Shown here: positions 7,103 to 14,136 of the stretch, piece after piece
Numbering within the stretch: the first letter of the stretch is position 1
How the letters are laid out: the number at the start of each line of letters is the position of its first letter
Source of the DNA: Verrucomicrobiales bacterium
GTDB lineage: Bacteria > Verrucomicrobiota > Verrucomicrobiia > Limisphaerales > UBA1100
NCBI GenBank assembly: GCA_002718935.1
Contig: PBFV01000083.1
Coordinates: 1 to 15,068 of the forward strand
Length of the DNA: 15,068 nt
Direction of reading: 5' to 3'
Translations under genes and position numbers: made by a program
Notes under the pieces: generated by a model
The model's input: the letters and a program-made list of their open reading frames with translations, nothing else
Told to the model about the DNA's origin: nothing
The model's database searches: none

Positions 7103-8797
7103 ATGAAAAGCAAATCCTTCTTTATCTCCGGCGGCCTGAGCCTGCTGGCGGGCGTGGCCATCATCGGCACGCAAACCAACTGCCAAACCGACGGCGGCGG
7201 CGACGCCAACGGATCGGACAACGGCGTGCCGCCCCTGCCCTCAGGGGCGGCGAGCGCGCCCTCCCCCACGCCAGTGGCCAACCTTGAGGTGCCCAAGGGC
7301 GGCCAGGATTGGCCGGTGTGGAGTGGCAACGGCAGTGGCAACCTGTACTCGCCGGAAAAAAACATCCCCGCCAGCTTTGACCCGGGCAAATTCAAGAAAG
7401 GCACTGAGGACATCGACCTGAGCACGACGAAGAACGTGCGCTGGGCCGCCAAGCTCGGCAGCCAAAGCTACGGCAACACCACCGTTTCCAACGGCAAAGT
7501 GTACGTGGGCACTAACAATGAAACACCGCGCGACAAGCGCCACGTGGGCGACCGCGGTATTGTGTATTGTCTCGATGAAAAGACCGGCGAGCTGGAATGG
7601 CAGCTGGTCGTACCTAAGCTGGGCGCTGGCAAGGTGAGCGACTGGGAATACCTCGGCATTTGCTCCAGCCCCGCCGTGGAAGGCAACCGCGTGTACGTGG
7701 TGGCCAACCGCTGCGAAATTCTCTGCCTCGACACTGAGGGCATGAAAAACGGCAACCAAGGTTTTCAAGGTGAAGCCAAGTACATGGTGGACAAGGGCAA
7801 GGCCCCGCTGGAGCCCACCAACAAGGATGCGGACATCATCTGGCGCTTTGACATGCGCGAAGAGCTCGGCGTGTTCCCGCATAACATCGCCAGCAGCTCG
7901 GTGCTGATCGTGGGCGACCTGCTCTTTTGCACGACCTCTAATGGTCAGGATTGGAGCCACCTGAACATCCCCGCTCCGCAGTCCCCATGCATTGTGGCGC
8001 TGAACAAGAAAGACGGCACTCTTGCCGGCGAGGAAGCCGAAGGCATTGGCAAAAGCATCCTGCACTGCAACTGGTCTAGCCCCTCCAAGGGTAAGATCAA
8101 AGGCAAGGACGCTGTGTTCTTTGCGGGCGGCGACGGCGTGCTCTACGCCTTTGACACGAAGTTCAAGAAGGACGAGGAAGGCTACGAGATTTTCAACACG
8201 CTGTGGAAGTACGACTGTGTGCCGGCCGATTACAAGAAGGACAAGGATGGTAACGAGATCAAGTACCCCGCCGCCGAGGGGCCGAGCGAGTTGATCGCTA
8301 CGCCTACTTACTATAAAGGCAACGTGTACGTGGCCATTGGCCAGGATCCTGAACATGGCGAGGGACTCGGTTGCCTCTCTTGTGTGGATGCCGATACCGG
8401 CAAGAAGATTTGGGAGTACAAAAAAATCCAGCGCACCATTTCCACCTGCGCCATTGATCCAGAATCCGGCCTGCTGATCGCCTCTGATTACACCGGTTAT
8501 GTTTACTGCCTCGACGCCAAAACCGGCAAGGAGCACTGGATCTACGACACCAAGGCCCACATGTGGAGCAGCCCGCTCATCGCTGACGGCAAAGTGTACA
8601 TTGGTGACGAGGATGGTGATCTCACCGTGCTACCGCTCAAGGCCAACTTCAACCCGAAGGAAGACGAGCCCATCTTCGAGACCAACATGCTGGTGCCCAT
8701 TTACTCCACCCCCGTGGTGGCCAACGGCACACTGTACATCGGCACGCAAACCCACCTGTACGCCATTCAGGCCGACGGCAAATCCGCCACTGAATAG
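7103..8797 (+). CDS. Second exported PQQ-type beta-propeller protein, Cys-rich
   Basis: This 564-residue secreted protein has an N-terminal hydrophobic signal (residues 5-22) and then TQTNCQ, with Cys27 followed by a Gly/Ser/Asn/Pro-rich linker to about residue 65. That layout is lipoprotein-like, but the bases before Cys encode Q-T-N rather than a normal lipobox, so lipidation is doubtful. The propeller starts at QDWPVWSGNGSGNLYS and has typical blades such as GIVYCLDEKTGELEWQL and GYVYCLDAKTGKEHWIYD, ending in LYIGTQTHLYAIQ. About a dozen Cys residues lie in the mature part, suggesting disulfides. It is a paralogue of the upstream gene but lacks its Ig-like and lectin-like domains. As in its neighbour I see no clear quinoprotein active site, and PQQ binding is unproven. 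It lies 22 bases after the first propeller gene and 27 before the next gene, consistent with one transcript. Confidence 0.9.
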   Translation: MKSKSFFISGGLSLLAGVAIIGTQTNCQTDGGGDANGSDNGVPPLPSGAASAPSPTPVANLEVPKGGQDWPVWSGNGSGNLYSPEKNIPASFDPGKFKKGTEDIDLSTTKNVRWAAKLGSQSYGNTTVSNGKVYVGTNNETPRDKRHVGDRGIVYCLDEKTGELEWQLVVPKLGAGKVSDWEYLGICSSPAVEGNRVYVVANRCEILCLDTEGMKNGNQGFQGEAKYMVDKGKAPLEPTNKDADIIWRFDMREELGVFPHNIASSSVLIVGDLLFCTTSNGQDWSHLNIPAPQSPCIVALNKKDGTLAGEEAEGIGKSILHCNWSSPSKGKIKGKDAVFFAGGDGVLYAFDTKFKKDEEGYEIFNTLWKYDCVPADYKKDKDGNEIKYPAAEGPSELIATPTYYKGNVYVAIGQDPEHGEGLGCLSCVDADTGKKIWEYKKIQRTISTCAIDPESGLLIASDYTGYVYCLDAKTGKEHWIYDTKAHMWSSPLIADGKVYIGDEDGDLTVLPLKANFNPKEDEPIFETNMLVPIYSTPVVANGTLYIGTQTHLYAIQADGKSATE

Positions 8798-8824
8798 ATA
8801 GCGCCGGTACTGCTGCGACCCGCG

Positions 8825-9343
8825 ATGAGGTACTTTATTGCCGCGCTTGTGGTGTCCCTTTGCTGGGCCCATCAGGACTGGTTTATTTGGCCAATCCTGC
8901 AGGGGTTCGACGGCGAGGACTCGTTCCTTGGCTACCTGAACACCGCTGAGCATGAGCTGAAGTTCGGCCTGCCCGCTGGCTTGGGCTATCAGGTTTTTCT
9001 CTCCTTCCTCACCGCTGCTGTCTGGCTATTGGCCGTGTGGAAGGCGTGGCCCAGTGAACTGGAGCAGTGGGCCGAGACCGGTGGCGGTCGGGGGAACCGC
9101 GACCGTGGACGCAGCCAGGGCGGGCGCAACCGGCGCAGCGGCGGCGAACGCAAATCGGACAACGGCGGCAAGGCCCCACGCACCGAGCAGAAATCATCCT
9201 CCGAAAACGGCGGCGGCAATGCCCGCGGAGAAGGCACAGGCCGACGCCGACGCCGGCGCGGTGGCCGGGGCCGCAACCGCGGCGGCAATGACAACGGCGG
9301 TTCCGGTCAATCCAACGGCGGCAACGCACCCGCAAAATCATGA
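8825..9343 (+). CDS. DUF3311-like two-helix membrane protein with Arg/Gly-rich tail
   Basis: This 172-residue protein has a first membrane helix at about 3-22, a short extracytoplasmic loop, and a second helix at about 52-74 (GLPAGLGYQVFLSFLTAAVWLLAVWKAWP). The HQDW near the first helix, the GLP before the second and the position directly before an SSS transporter gene match the small DUF3311-type partners of such transporters. That family assignment is from memory and is tentative. Residues about 86-172 are a disordered, strongly basic tail with several GGR, RGR and RNR units and a run of six Arg at 140-145. The positive-inside rule puts both ends in the cytoplasm. Its stop overlaps the transporter start by four bases (ATGA, 9340-9343), implying translational coupling. 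A role as an accessory subunit or stability factor for the transporter is an inference; the tail is unusual. Confidence 0.75.
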   Translation: MRYFIAALVVSLCWAHQDWFIWPILQGFDGEDSFLGYLNTAEHELKFGLPAGLGYQVFLSFLTAAVWLLAVWKAWPSELEQWAETGGGRGNRDRGRSQGGRNRRSGGERKSDNGGKAPRTEQKSSSENGGGNARGEGTGRRRRRRGGRGRNRGGNDNGGSGQSNGGNAPAKS

Positions 9344-11487
9344 TCGATCTCCCCCTCATCGCCACCAGCTCATTGCCCGTGTGGATTGTGCTTGGATACC
9401 TGCTGCTGCTGCTGGCGCTGGGCGTTTACAGTGGCACCCGTTTCCGCGGCACCAGCAAGGATTACTTTGTGGCCAGTCGCTCGATCGGTTCTTTCATGCT
9501 GCTGATGAGCGTGTTCGGCACCACCATGACCGGCTTTGCCCTCGTCGGATCCACCGGCAAAGCCTTCACCACGGGAGTGGCCACGTATGGCGCGCTCGCC
9601 TCGTGGAGCGGCATCATTCACTCAGCGGTCTTTTTCGTGATCGGCCTGCGCCTCTGGGCCATTGGCAAACGCCACGGCTACGTGACGCAGGTGGAATTCT
9701 TCAGGGCCCGGTTTAATTCGCATCACCTCGGCACCGTACTTTTCGTGCTGCTCGTGTTGCTCATCATCCCGTACCTGCTAATTGGCATCATCAGCGCCGG
9801 CAAATTTGTGCAGGGCACCACCAAGGGCATGTTCGAGGCCGGCTGGCTGGTCGGCGGCATCCCGCCGTGGCTCACCGGCTTGATCATCTGTAGTGTGGTT
9901 CTCAGCTACGTTTTCCTCGGCGGCGTCCGCAGCGCCGCGTGGGCCAATACCTTCCAAACCATCATCTTCATGCTCACCGGCGTCATCGCCTTCCTAATGA
10001 TCTCCAAGGCGGTGGCAGATAGAACTGAGTCAGGCAGCGGCAGTGTGGTGGAGAACGTCCGGAGGGCGACTGAACTGGTGGAACAAAAGATCCCCGACCG
10101 GCTCACGATGGGTAAATCTGAGCAGGAAGTAACTCAACACGCGGAACAAACAGATACATACGATATCTCCGTCAATTGGTTTGATGGTGTCAAAGAATAT
10201 GGATTGGAAGAGGCAAAAATGATGCTTCAAAGGCCTGAATCATTGGTGGCCAAGCCATTGGAACCAAAGCCTTCAATGTCACACATGGTTTTCATTACAT
10301 TCCTATTCATTCCGTTGAGTGTAGGAATGTTTCCGCACGTGTTTCAGCATTGGCTCACCGCAAAATCAGCCAAAAGTTTTCGCCTCGCAATTGTAGGGCA
10401 CCCAATATGCATCGCCATCGTCTGGTTGCCTTGCATTTTAATCGGGGTTTGGGCGGCTGGGCTCAAGGCCGCTGGTGAGTTGGACCCACCTTCATTGCCA
10501 CTTTCATTATCTGATGCCAACAAGACCGTACGCAGTTTGAGTTTTGATTTGCATGAATTCACCAAGAAGGATTTTCCGGCTATTACTCAATTTTCCACAA
10601 ACCAGTGGTTGGCCGCGGGCACGGAATACACTGAGGCCCGAAAGGCATTAAAAGATGCCAGTGAAAACATGAATTCCGCTATTGAGGAATTCGTGCTTAA
10701 GCCGGCAAAAGACAACAATGGTTCCGCACTGCTTGCAGCATCGGTCGCCAACTTAACTCAGGTATCCAGTCATCTGGATGCGCTTGCCAAGCGATTAAAA
10801 TCAGACGCGAACAAAACGGAAGAATTCCAGTCTATGGTCTCTCTGGTTAGCGGAGTTTCACACAAGGCGAAAACGATGGTGATCAATTCCAAAAAGACGA
10901 ATATGAACACCGTGCTGGGCGCGATGGTGGGACAGTTGGTTGGCAATCCGTGGCTATTGGGACTGTTAATGGCGGGAGTACTGGCGGCGATCATGAGCAG
11001 CCTTGATTCACAGTTTGCATGTTTGGGTACGATGTTCACCAATGACATTGTGATCGCCACCAAAGGAAAGGATTTTTATAGCGATGCAGACAAGGTGAAG
11101 ATTGCGCGGTGGTTTGTGATTGGCGTCGTGACCGTGGCCTTCTGTATGTCGCTATTGTTGGCCAACTCCAGCGTGTTTAATCTTGGGCTTTGGTGCTTTA
11201 GCGGGTTTACGGCGTTGTTCCCGATTGTGGTGGCGGCGTTGTACTGGAAACGAGCGACGGCGGTGGGCGCGTTTGCGTGCATCTTTGTGACGGCAGTGTT
11301 ATGGACGTACTGGTTCCACCAGTCTGGTTACGGGGCAAATAAGGCATTTGCGGTATATGGTATGTTACCGGTGGCGCCTCTTACATTGGCCTCGTCCGCG
11401 GCACTAGTAATAGGTTCCTTGTGTAGCAAGTCACCTGAATCGCGTTTGGTGAACCGCTTTTTTCCCCGCGCGCAAAACGGGGCGTGA
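9340..11487 (+). CDS. SSS-family sodium:solute symporter with two large insertions
   Basis: This 715-residue inner-membrane transporter should couple Na+ entry to uptake of a small solute. About 13 membrane helices can be drawn: near 13-31, 48-70, 84-108, 129-153, 175-195, 203-223, 315-335, 350-375, 524-551, 583-606, 612-633, 637-658 and 673-695. Family signatures are VASRSIGSFMLLMSVFGTTMTG in the second helix, YVFLGGVRSAAWANTFQ (190-206), and AAIMSSLDSQ, where S553 and S554 match the Ser pair that binds Na+ in characterised members. Most SSS proteins have 450-600 residues. The excess here is in two hydrophilic stretches, about 226-313 (loop 6-7) and 383-521 (loop 8-9), the latter predicted mostly helical. 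It is coupled to the preceding gene by ATGA, and its own TGA overlaps a GTG that may start the ligase gene. The substrate is unknown; a carboxylate, alcohol or sugar acid would suit the downstream enzymes. Confidence 0.93.
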   Translation: MIDLPLIATSSLPVWIVLGYLLLLLALGVYSGTRFRGTSKDYFVASRSIGSFMLLMSVFGTTMTGFALVGSTGKAFTTGVATYGALASWSGIIHSAVFFVIGLRLWAIGKRHGYVTQVEFFRARFNSHHLGTVLFVLLVLLIIPYLLIGIISAGKFVQGTTKGMFEAGWLVGGIPPWLTGLIICSVVLSYVFLGGVRSAAWANTFQTIIFMLTGVIAFLMISKAVADRTESGSGSVVENVRRATELVEQKIPDRLTMGKSEQEVTQHAEQTDTYDISVNWFDGVKEYGLEEAKMMLQRPESLVAKPLEPKPSMSHMVFITFLFIPLSVGMFPHVFQHWLTAKSAKSFRLAIVGHPICIAIVWLPCILIGVWAAGLKAAGELDPPSLPLSLSDANKTVRSLSFDLHEFTKKDFPAITQFSTNQWLAAGTEYTEARKALKDASENMNSAIEEFVLKPAKDNNGSALLAASVANLTQVSSHLDALAKRLKSDANKTEEFQSMVSLVSGVSHKAKTMVINSKKTNMNTVLGAMVGQLVGNPWLLGLLMAGVLAAIMSSLDSQFACLGTMFTNDIVIATKGKDFYSDADKVKIARWFVIGVVTVAFCMSLLLANSSVFNLGLWCFSGFTALFPIVVAALYWKRATAVGAFACIFVTAVLWTYWFHQSGYGANKAFAVYGMLPVAPLTLASSAALVIGSLCSKSPESRLVNRFFPRAQNGA
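10021..10902. other. AT-rich mosaic segment inside the transporter gene
   Basis: Hand counts of 60-base lines give about 38% GC at 10141, 10261 and 10501 and 47-50% at 10081, 10201, 10681 and 10801, against 62% at 9361 in the same gene and similarly high values in the neighbouring genes. Codon choice shifts as well, with more A- or T-ending codons. The stretch covers both hydrophilic insertions and the two helices between them, and the reading frame stays open throughout. This could mean recombination with a homologue of different composition or relaxed codon selection in a fast-evolving region. The boundaries are approximate. Confidence 0.6.
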
Positions 11488-11523
11488 CGAGCGCAACCAC
11501 TTGGGCAACATTGAACGCCCCGC

Positions 11524-11530
11524 AGGAAAA
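11524..11530 (+). promoter_or_regulatory. Ribosome-binding site deciding the ligase start
   Basis: AGGAAAA sits in the run between the transporter stop and the ATG at 11538, about 7-10 bases upstream of it. It is one of the few plausible Shine-Dalgarno sites in the window and favours ATG 11538 over the GTG at 11484 that overlaps the transporter stop. Confidence 0.4.
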
Positions 11531-11537
11531 AGAATTT

Positions 11538-12629
11538 ATGGCTGAATTGGATCAACAAGTGCAGGAAGCCAAGGCCGCGCTCGATGCGCAGGCCGTGGAG
11601 ATTGTGAAGTGGCATTTTTCGCCCGAAACCGGTTGCCCGTTCTGGCTCGATTGGGCCAAGGAGGCCGGCTGGAATCCGGCGGAGGAGATCACGTGCTTCG
11701 ACGATATCATCGCGAAGTTTCCCCACTTCCAGGACGAGTGGCTGCGTGACAAGCAACCGGAGGTGTGGGTGCCGCAGGAATTCAAGGGGCAGCCGTTCAA
11801 CATTTTTGAAACGGGCGGCACCACGGGCATGCCCAAGCAGCGCATCGGCTGGAACGATTACAAGGTGGATTATAGCGAGTTTTCCGACACGCTGGATGAC
11901 GAGGCGTTTCCGAAGAATCATTACTGGCTGATGGTGGGCCCGACGGGGCCGCGCCGGTTGCGGCTGGCGATTGAGCACCTGGCCAATGTGCGCGGGTGTT
12001 CGTGCTATTTTGTGGATCTCGATCCGCGCTGGGTGAAGCGGTTGATCAGTGAGAAGCAGTTTGACCAGGCCAAGGCGTACATGGAGCACGTGGTGGATCA
12101 GGCCACAACGATCATGAAGCATCGCGAAGTGAGCGCGCTGTTTACCACGCCGAAGCTGCTCGAGAGCATCGCCGAGCGCTGCGAGGCGGAAGGCGGCAGC
12201 CTGTACGAGAGCGGCGTGCGCGGAGTGTTCTGCGGCGGCACCACGATGGATCCGCAGTACACGCGCTTCCTGTGCGAGGAACTGCTCGAGAACAAGATCG
12301 GGTTCGTGCCCACCTACGGCAACACGCTGATGGGGCTGGCCAAGCACAAGCCGTTGACGGCCGAGGACAAGTATTCCATCACCTACTACGCGCCGCAGCC
12401 GCGCGCGGTACTGCGCGTGGTCAACCCGGATACGGACGAGCCGGTGGATTACGAGGAGTGGGGCCGCGTGGAGTTGACCACGCTGACGAAGGAATTTTTC
12501 ATGCCGCGCTTCCTCGAGCGTGACGAGGCCATCCGCCGCGCGCCGATCGACACCTACCCGTGGGACGGCGTGGCCGAGGTCCGGCCCTTTGGCGCGCTCA
12601 CCAAAAAGATCGTGGAAGGCGTTTACTAA
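11538..12629 (+). CDS. Short ANL-superfamily adenylating enzyme, PaaK/LuxE-like
   Basis: This 363-residue cytoplasmic protein should activate a carboxylic acid with ATP to an acyl-adenylate, then probably to a thioester. The ANL P-loop is FETGGTTGMPKQR (E91 to R102; canonical form SSGTTGxPK). A second Gly-rich stretch is VFCGGTTMD (231-239). TYGNTLMG (Y260 to G266) occupies the place of the YGxTE adenine motif, and GRVELTTLTKEFFMPRFLERD (R324, R328, D329) parallels the region of phenylacetate-CoA ligases with the ribose-binding Asp. The length is near LuxE (about 370) and shorter than PaaK (about 430); little of the mobile C-terminal domain is left. LuxE's acyl-accepting Cys near the C-terminus is absent (the protein ends TKKIVEGVY). 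A GTG at 11484 would add 18 residues and overlap the transporter stop. The aldehyde dehydrogenase gene follows after 27 bases. Fold assignment is good; the acceptor (CoA, a protein or the next enzyme) is unknown. Confidence 0.8.
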   Translation: MAELDQQVQEAKAALDAQAVEIVKWHFSPETGCPFWLDWAKEAGWNPAEEITCFDDIIAKFPHFQDEWLRDKQPEVWVPQEFKGQPFNIFETGGTTGMPKQRIGWNDYKVDYSEFSDTLDDEAFPKNHYWLMVGPTGPRRLRLAIEHLANVRGCSCYFVDLDPRWVKRLISEKQFDQAKAYMEHVVDQATTIMKHREVSALFTTPKLLESIAERCEAEGGSLYESGVRGVFCGGTTMDPQYTRFLCEELLENKIGFVPTYGNTLMGLAKHKPLTAEDKYSITYYAPQPRAVLRVVNPDTDEPVDYEEWGRVELTTLTKEFFMPRFLERDEAIRRAPIDTYPWDGVAEVRPFGALTKKIVEGVY

Positions 12630-12656
12630 ACCAACAATCCAACAACTGAATTTATC

Positions 12657-14105
12657 ATGCTGAACATTCCTGTATTACGCTGGGGCGAACCGTACGAGAG
12701 CCTCGAGACCGATGAGGTCATACATCACCGCACCGGCGAGGTGCTGGCCAAGGTGGGCCAGGCTAATCCCGGCCTGCTCGCGCGCGATATGCGCAAGGCC
12801 GACCGCGCCCGCGAACTGCTCCGCGAGATTCCGATCAAGGATCTCATTGAGATGATGAAAAAGGCCGGCGACCTGTATCTCAACGCCACCCTGCCGCTCG
12901 GCGATGGCGAGCAAACACCGGACGATTTTGCGCGGCAACAGTCCGCCTCCACCGGTCTGCCGGAGCACATGTGCAAATTCAACATGGAGAAAAACCACTT
13001 CGTGTTGAACAACATGGACCAGATTTTCGACGCGCTCACCCGCGGACTGGACCTCGAGATTCTCGAGCGCGGCTTTGGCGTGGAGGAACGCGGCGTGCCG
13101 GTCAGCTATCAGGCACAGTCTCCCGTGCTCGGCATGGTGTTGCCCAGCAACTCGCCTGGCGTGCACACGCTGTGGATGCCGGTCATCCCCATGCAGATCG
13201 GCCTCGTGCTGAAGCCCGGCCCGCAGGAGCCGTGGACGCCCTACCGCATGTTCGCAGCCTTCACCGAGGCCGGCGTGCCCAAGGAAGCCATCGGCATTTA
13301 TCCCGGCGGCCCGGACATGGGCGCGGAAACCGTGGCCCGCTGCGGCCGCGTAATGATTTTCGGCAGTACGCAAACCGTGAAGAACTACGCCGGCAACGAG
13401 CAGGTGCAGGTGCACGGCCCGGGCTACAGCAAAATTCTCCTCGGCGACGATGTGGTCGATCAATGGGAGGGCTACATCGATTTGATGGCCGACAGCATTT
13501 ACAAGAACAGCGGCCGCGGCTGCATCAACTGCTCCGGCGTGTGGGCCTCGCGGCACACCGAGGAAATCGCCGCGGCGATCGCCGAGAAGGTCGGCGGTTA
13601 CGAAGTGAAGGATCCCACCGATCCCGAGGCCGGTCTCGCCGCCTTCACCGTGCCCAATCAGGCCGAAGCCATTTGGGGCATGATCGAGGAAGGCTGCGAG
13701 GAGAACGGCACCACGCACGTCACCGCCAAGCACGGCGACCGCCTCGTGCAGATGGAGCGCTGCGATTACATTCGCCCAACCATCCTGCACTGCGATTCGC
13801 CCGACCGCAAGATGGCCAACACCGAGTACATGTTCCCCTTCACCACCGTGGTGGAATGTCCGCAGGAACAGATGATCGACAAGATCGGCGGCACGCTCGT
13901 CGCCAGCGCCATCACCAACGACGAGGCGTGGGCCCGCCAGCTCACCGATGCCACTAATATCGACCGCCTCAACATCGGCGCCATCCCCACCATCGCCCTA
14001 AACTGGCTCCAGCCGCACGAAGGCAGCATCGTCGATTTCCTGTTCAACGCGCGTGCCTACCAGACTTCCGACGAACGCCTGAAACGCCTCTGCAACGGCG
14101 GCTGA
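12657..14105 (+). CDS. Divergent aldehyde dehydrogenase / acyl-CoA reductase-like enzyme
   Basis: This 482-residue protein of the ALDH superfamily interconverts an aldehyde and an acyl-thioester or acid with NAD(P). Visible landmarks are PSNSPG (163-168; N165 at the oxyanion-hole position of the usual PWNxP motif), LVLKPG (K186, cofactor Lys), IFGSTQTVKN in the place of the FTGS NAD-site motif, and NSGRGCINC, with the probable catalytic C289 and a second Cys at 292. E390 in TEYMFPF stands for the Glu of EEIFGP. Where normal ALDHs have the general base in ELGG, this protein has VHGPG (H253), so the usual base is missing, as expected for an enzyme that works by thiol transfer rather than hydrolysis. 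Length and Cys position are close to the LuxC acyl-CoA reductases (about 480, Cys286 in Vibrio harveyi). The gene lies 27 bases after the ligase and 31 before an alcohol dehydrogenase. Superfamily is sure; the direction is inferred. Confidence 0.85.
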   Translation: MLNIPVLRWGEPYESLETDEVIHHRTGEVLAKVGQANPGLLARDMRKADRARELLREIPIKDLIEMMKKAGDLYLNATLPLGDGEQTPDDFARQQSASTGLPEHMCKFNMEKNHFVLNNMDQIFDALTRGLDLEILERGFGVEERGVPVSYQAQSPVLGMVLPSNSPGVHTLWMPVIPMQIGLVLKPGPQEPWTPYRMFAAFTEAGVPKEAIGIYPGGPDMGAETVARCGRVMIFGSTQTVKNYAGNEQVQVHGPGYSKILLGDDVVDQWEGYIDLMADSIYKNSGRGCINCSGVWASRHTEEIAAAIAEKVGGYEVKDPTDPEAGLAAFTVPNQAEAIWGMIEEGCEENGTTHVTAKHGDRLVQMERCDYIRPTILHCDSPDRKMANTEYMFPFTTVVECPQEQMIDKIGGTLVASAITNDEAWARQLTDATNIDRLNIGAIPTIALNWLQPHEGSIVDFLFNARAYQTSDERLKRLCNGG

Positions 14106-14136
14106 ACAAGTCCGCGCCACGAGGCGTCTACCTGCA

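Noticed and set aside
7241-8560. A 439-codon open frame on the minus strand opposite the second propeller gene
   Set aside because: It is an antisense artefact of GC-rich codon bias, with no motif in its translation; the sense strand has well-formed propeller blades.
8825-9343. Arg/Gly-rich tail as a separate RNA-binding protein
   Set aside because: The tail is in frame with the two-helix part, has no independent start with a ribosome-binding site, and ends in an ATGA overlap with the transporter gene, so it belongs to one protein.
9398-9421. CTG triplet repeat at the start of the transporter gene
   Set aside because: It simply encodes a Leu run in the first membrane helix; there is no sign of a variable repeat beyond that.
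11328-12347. A 339-codon open frame on the minus strand across the transporter-ligase junction
   Set aside because: Both sense genes have strong family motifs here and the antisense product shows none.
12675-13957. Long open frames on the minus strand (371 codons) and in another plus frame (328 codons) within the aldehyde dehydrogenase gene
   Set aside because: The real frame contains the catalytic Cys and NAD-site motifs; the others are low-complexity His/Ala- or Arg/His-rich translations typical of shadows.
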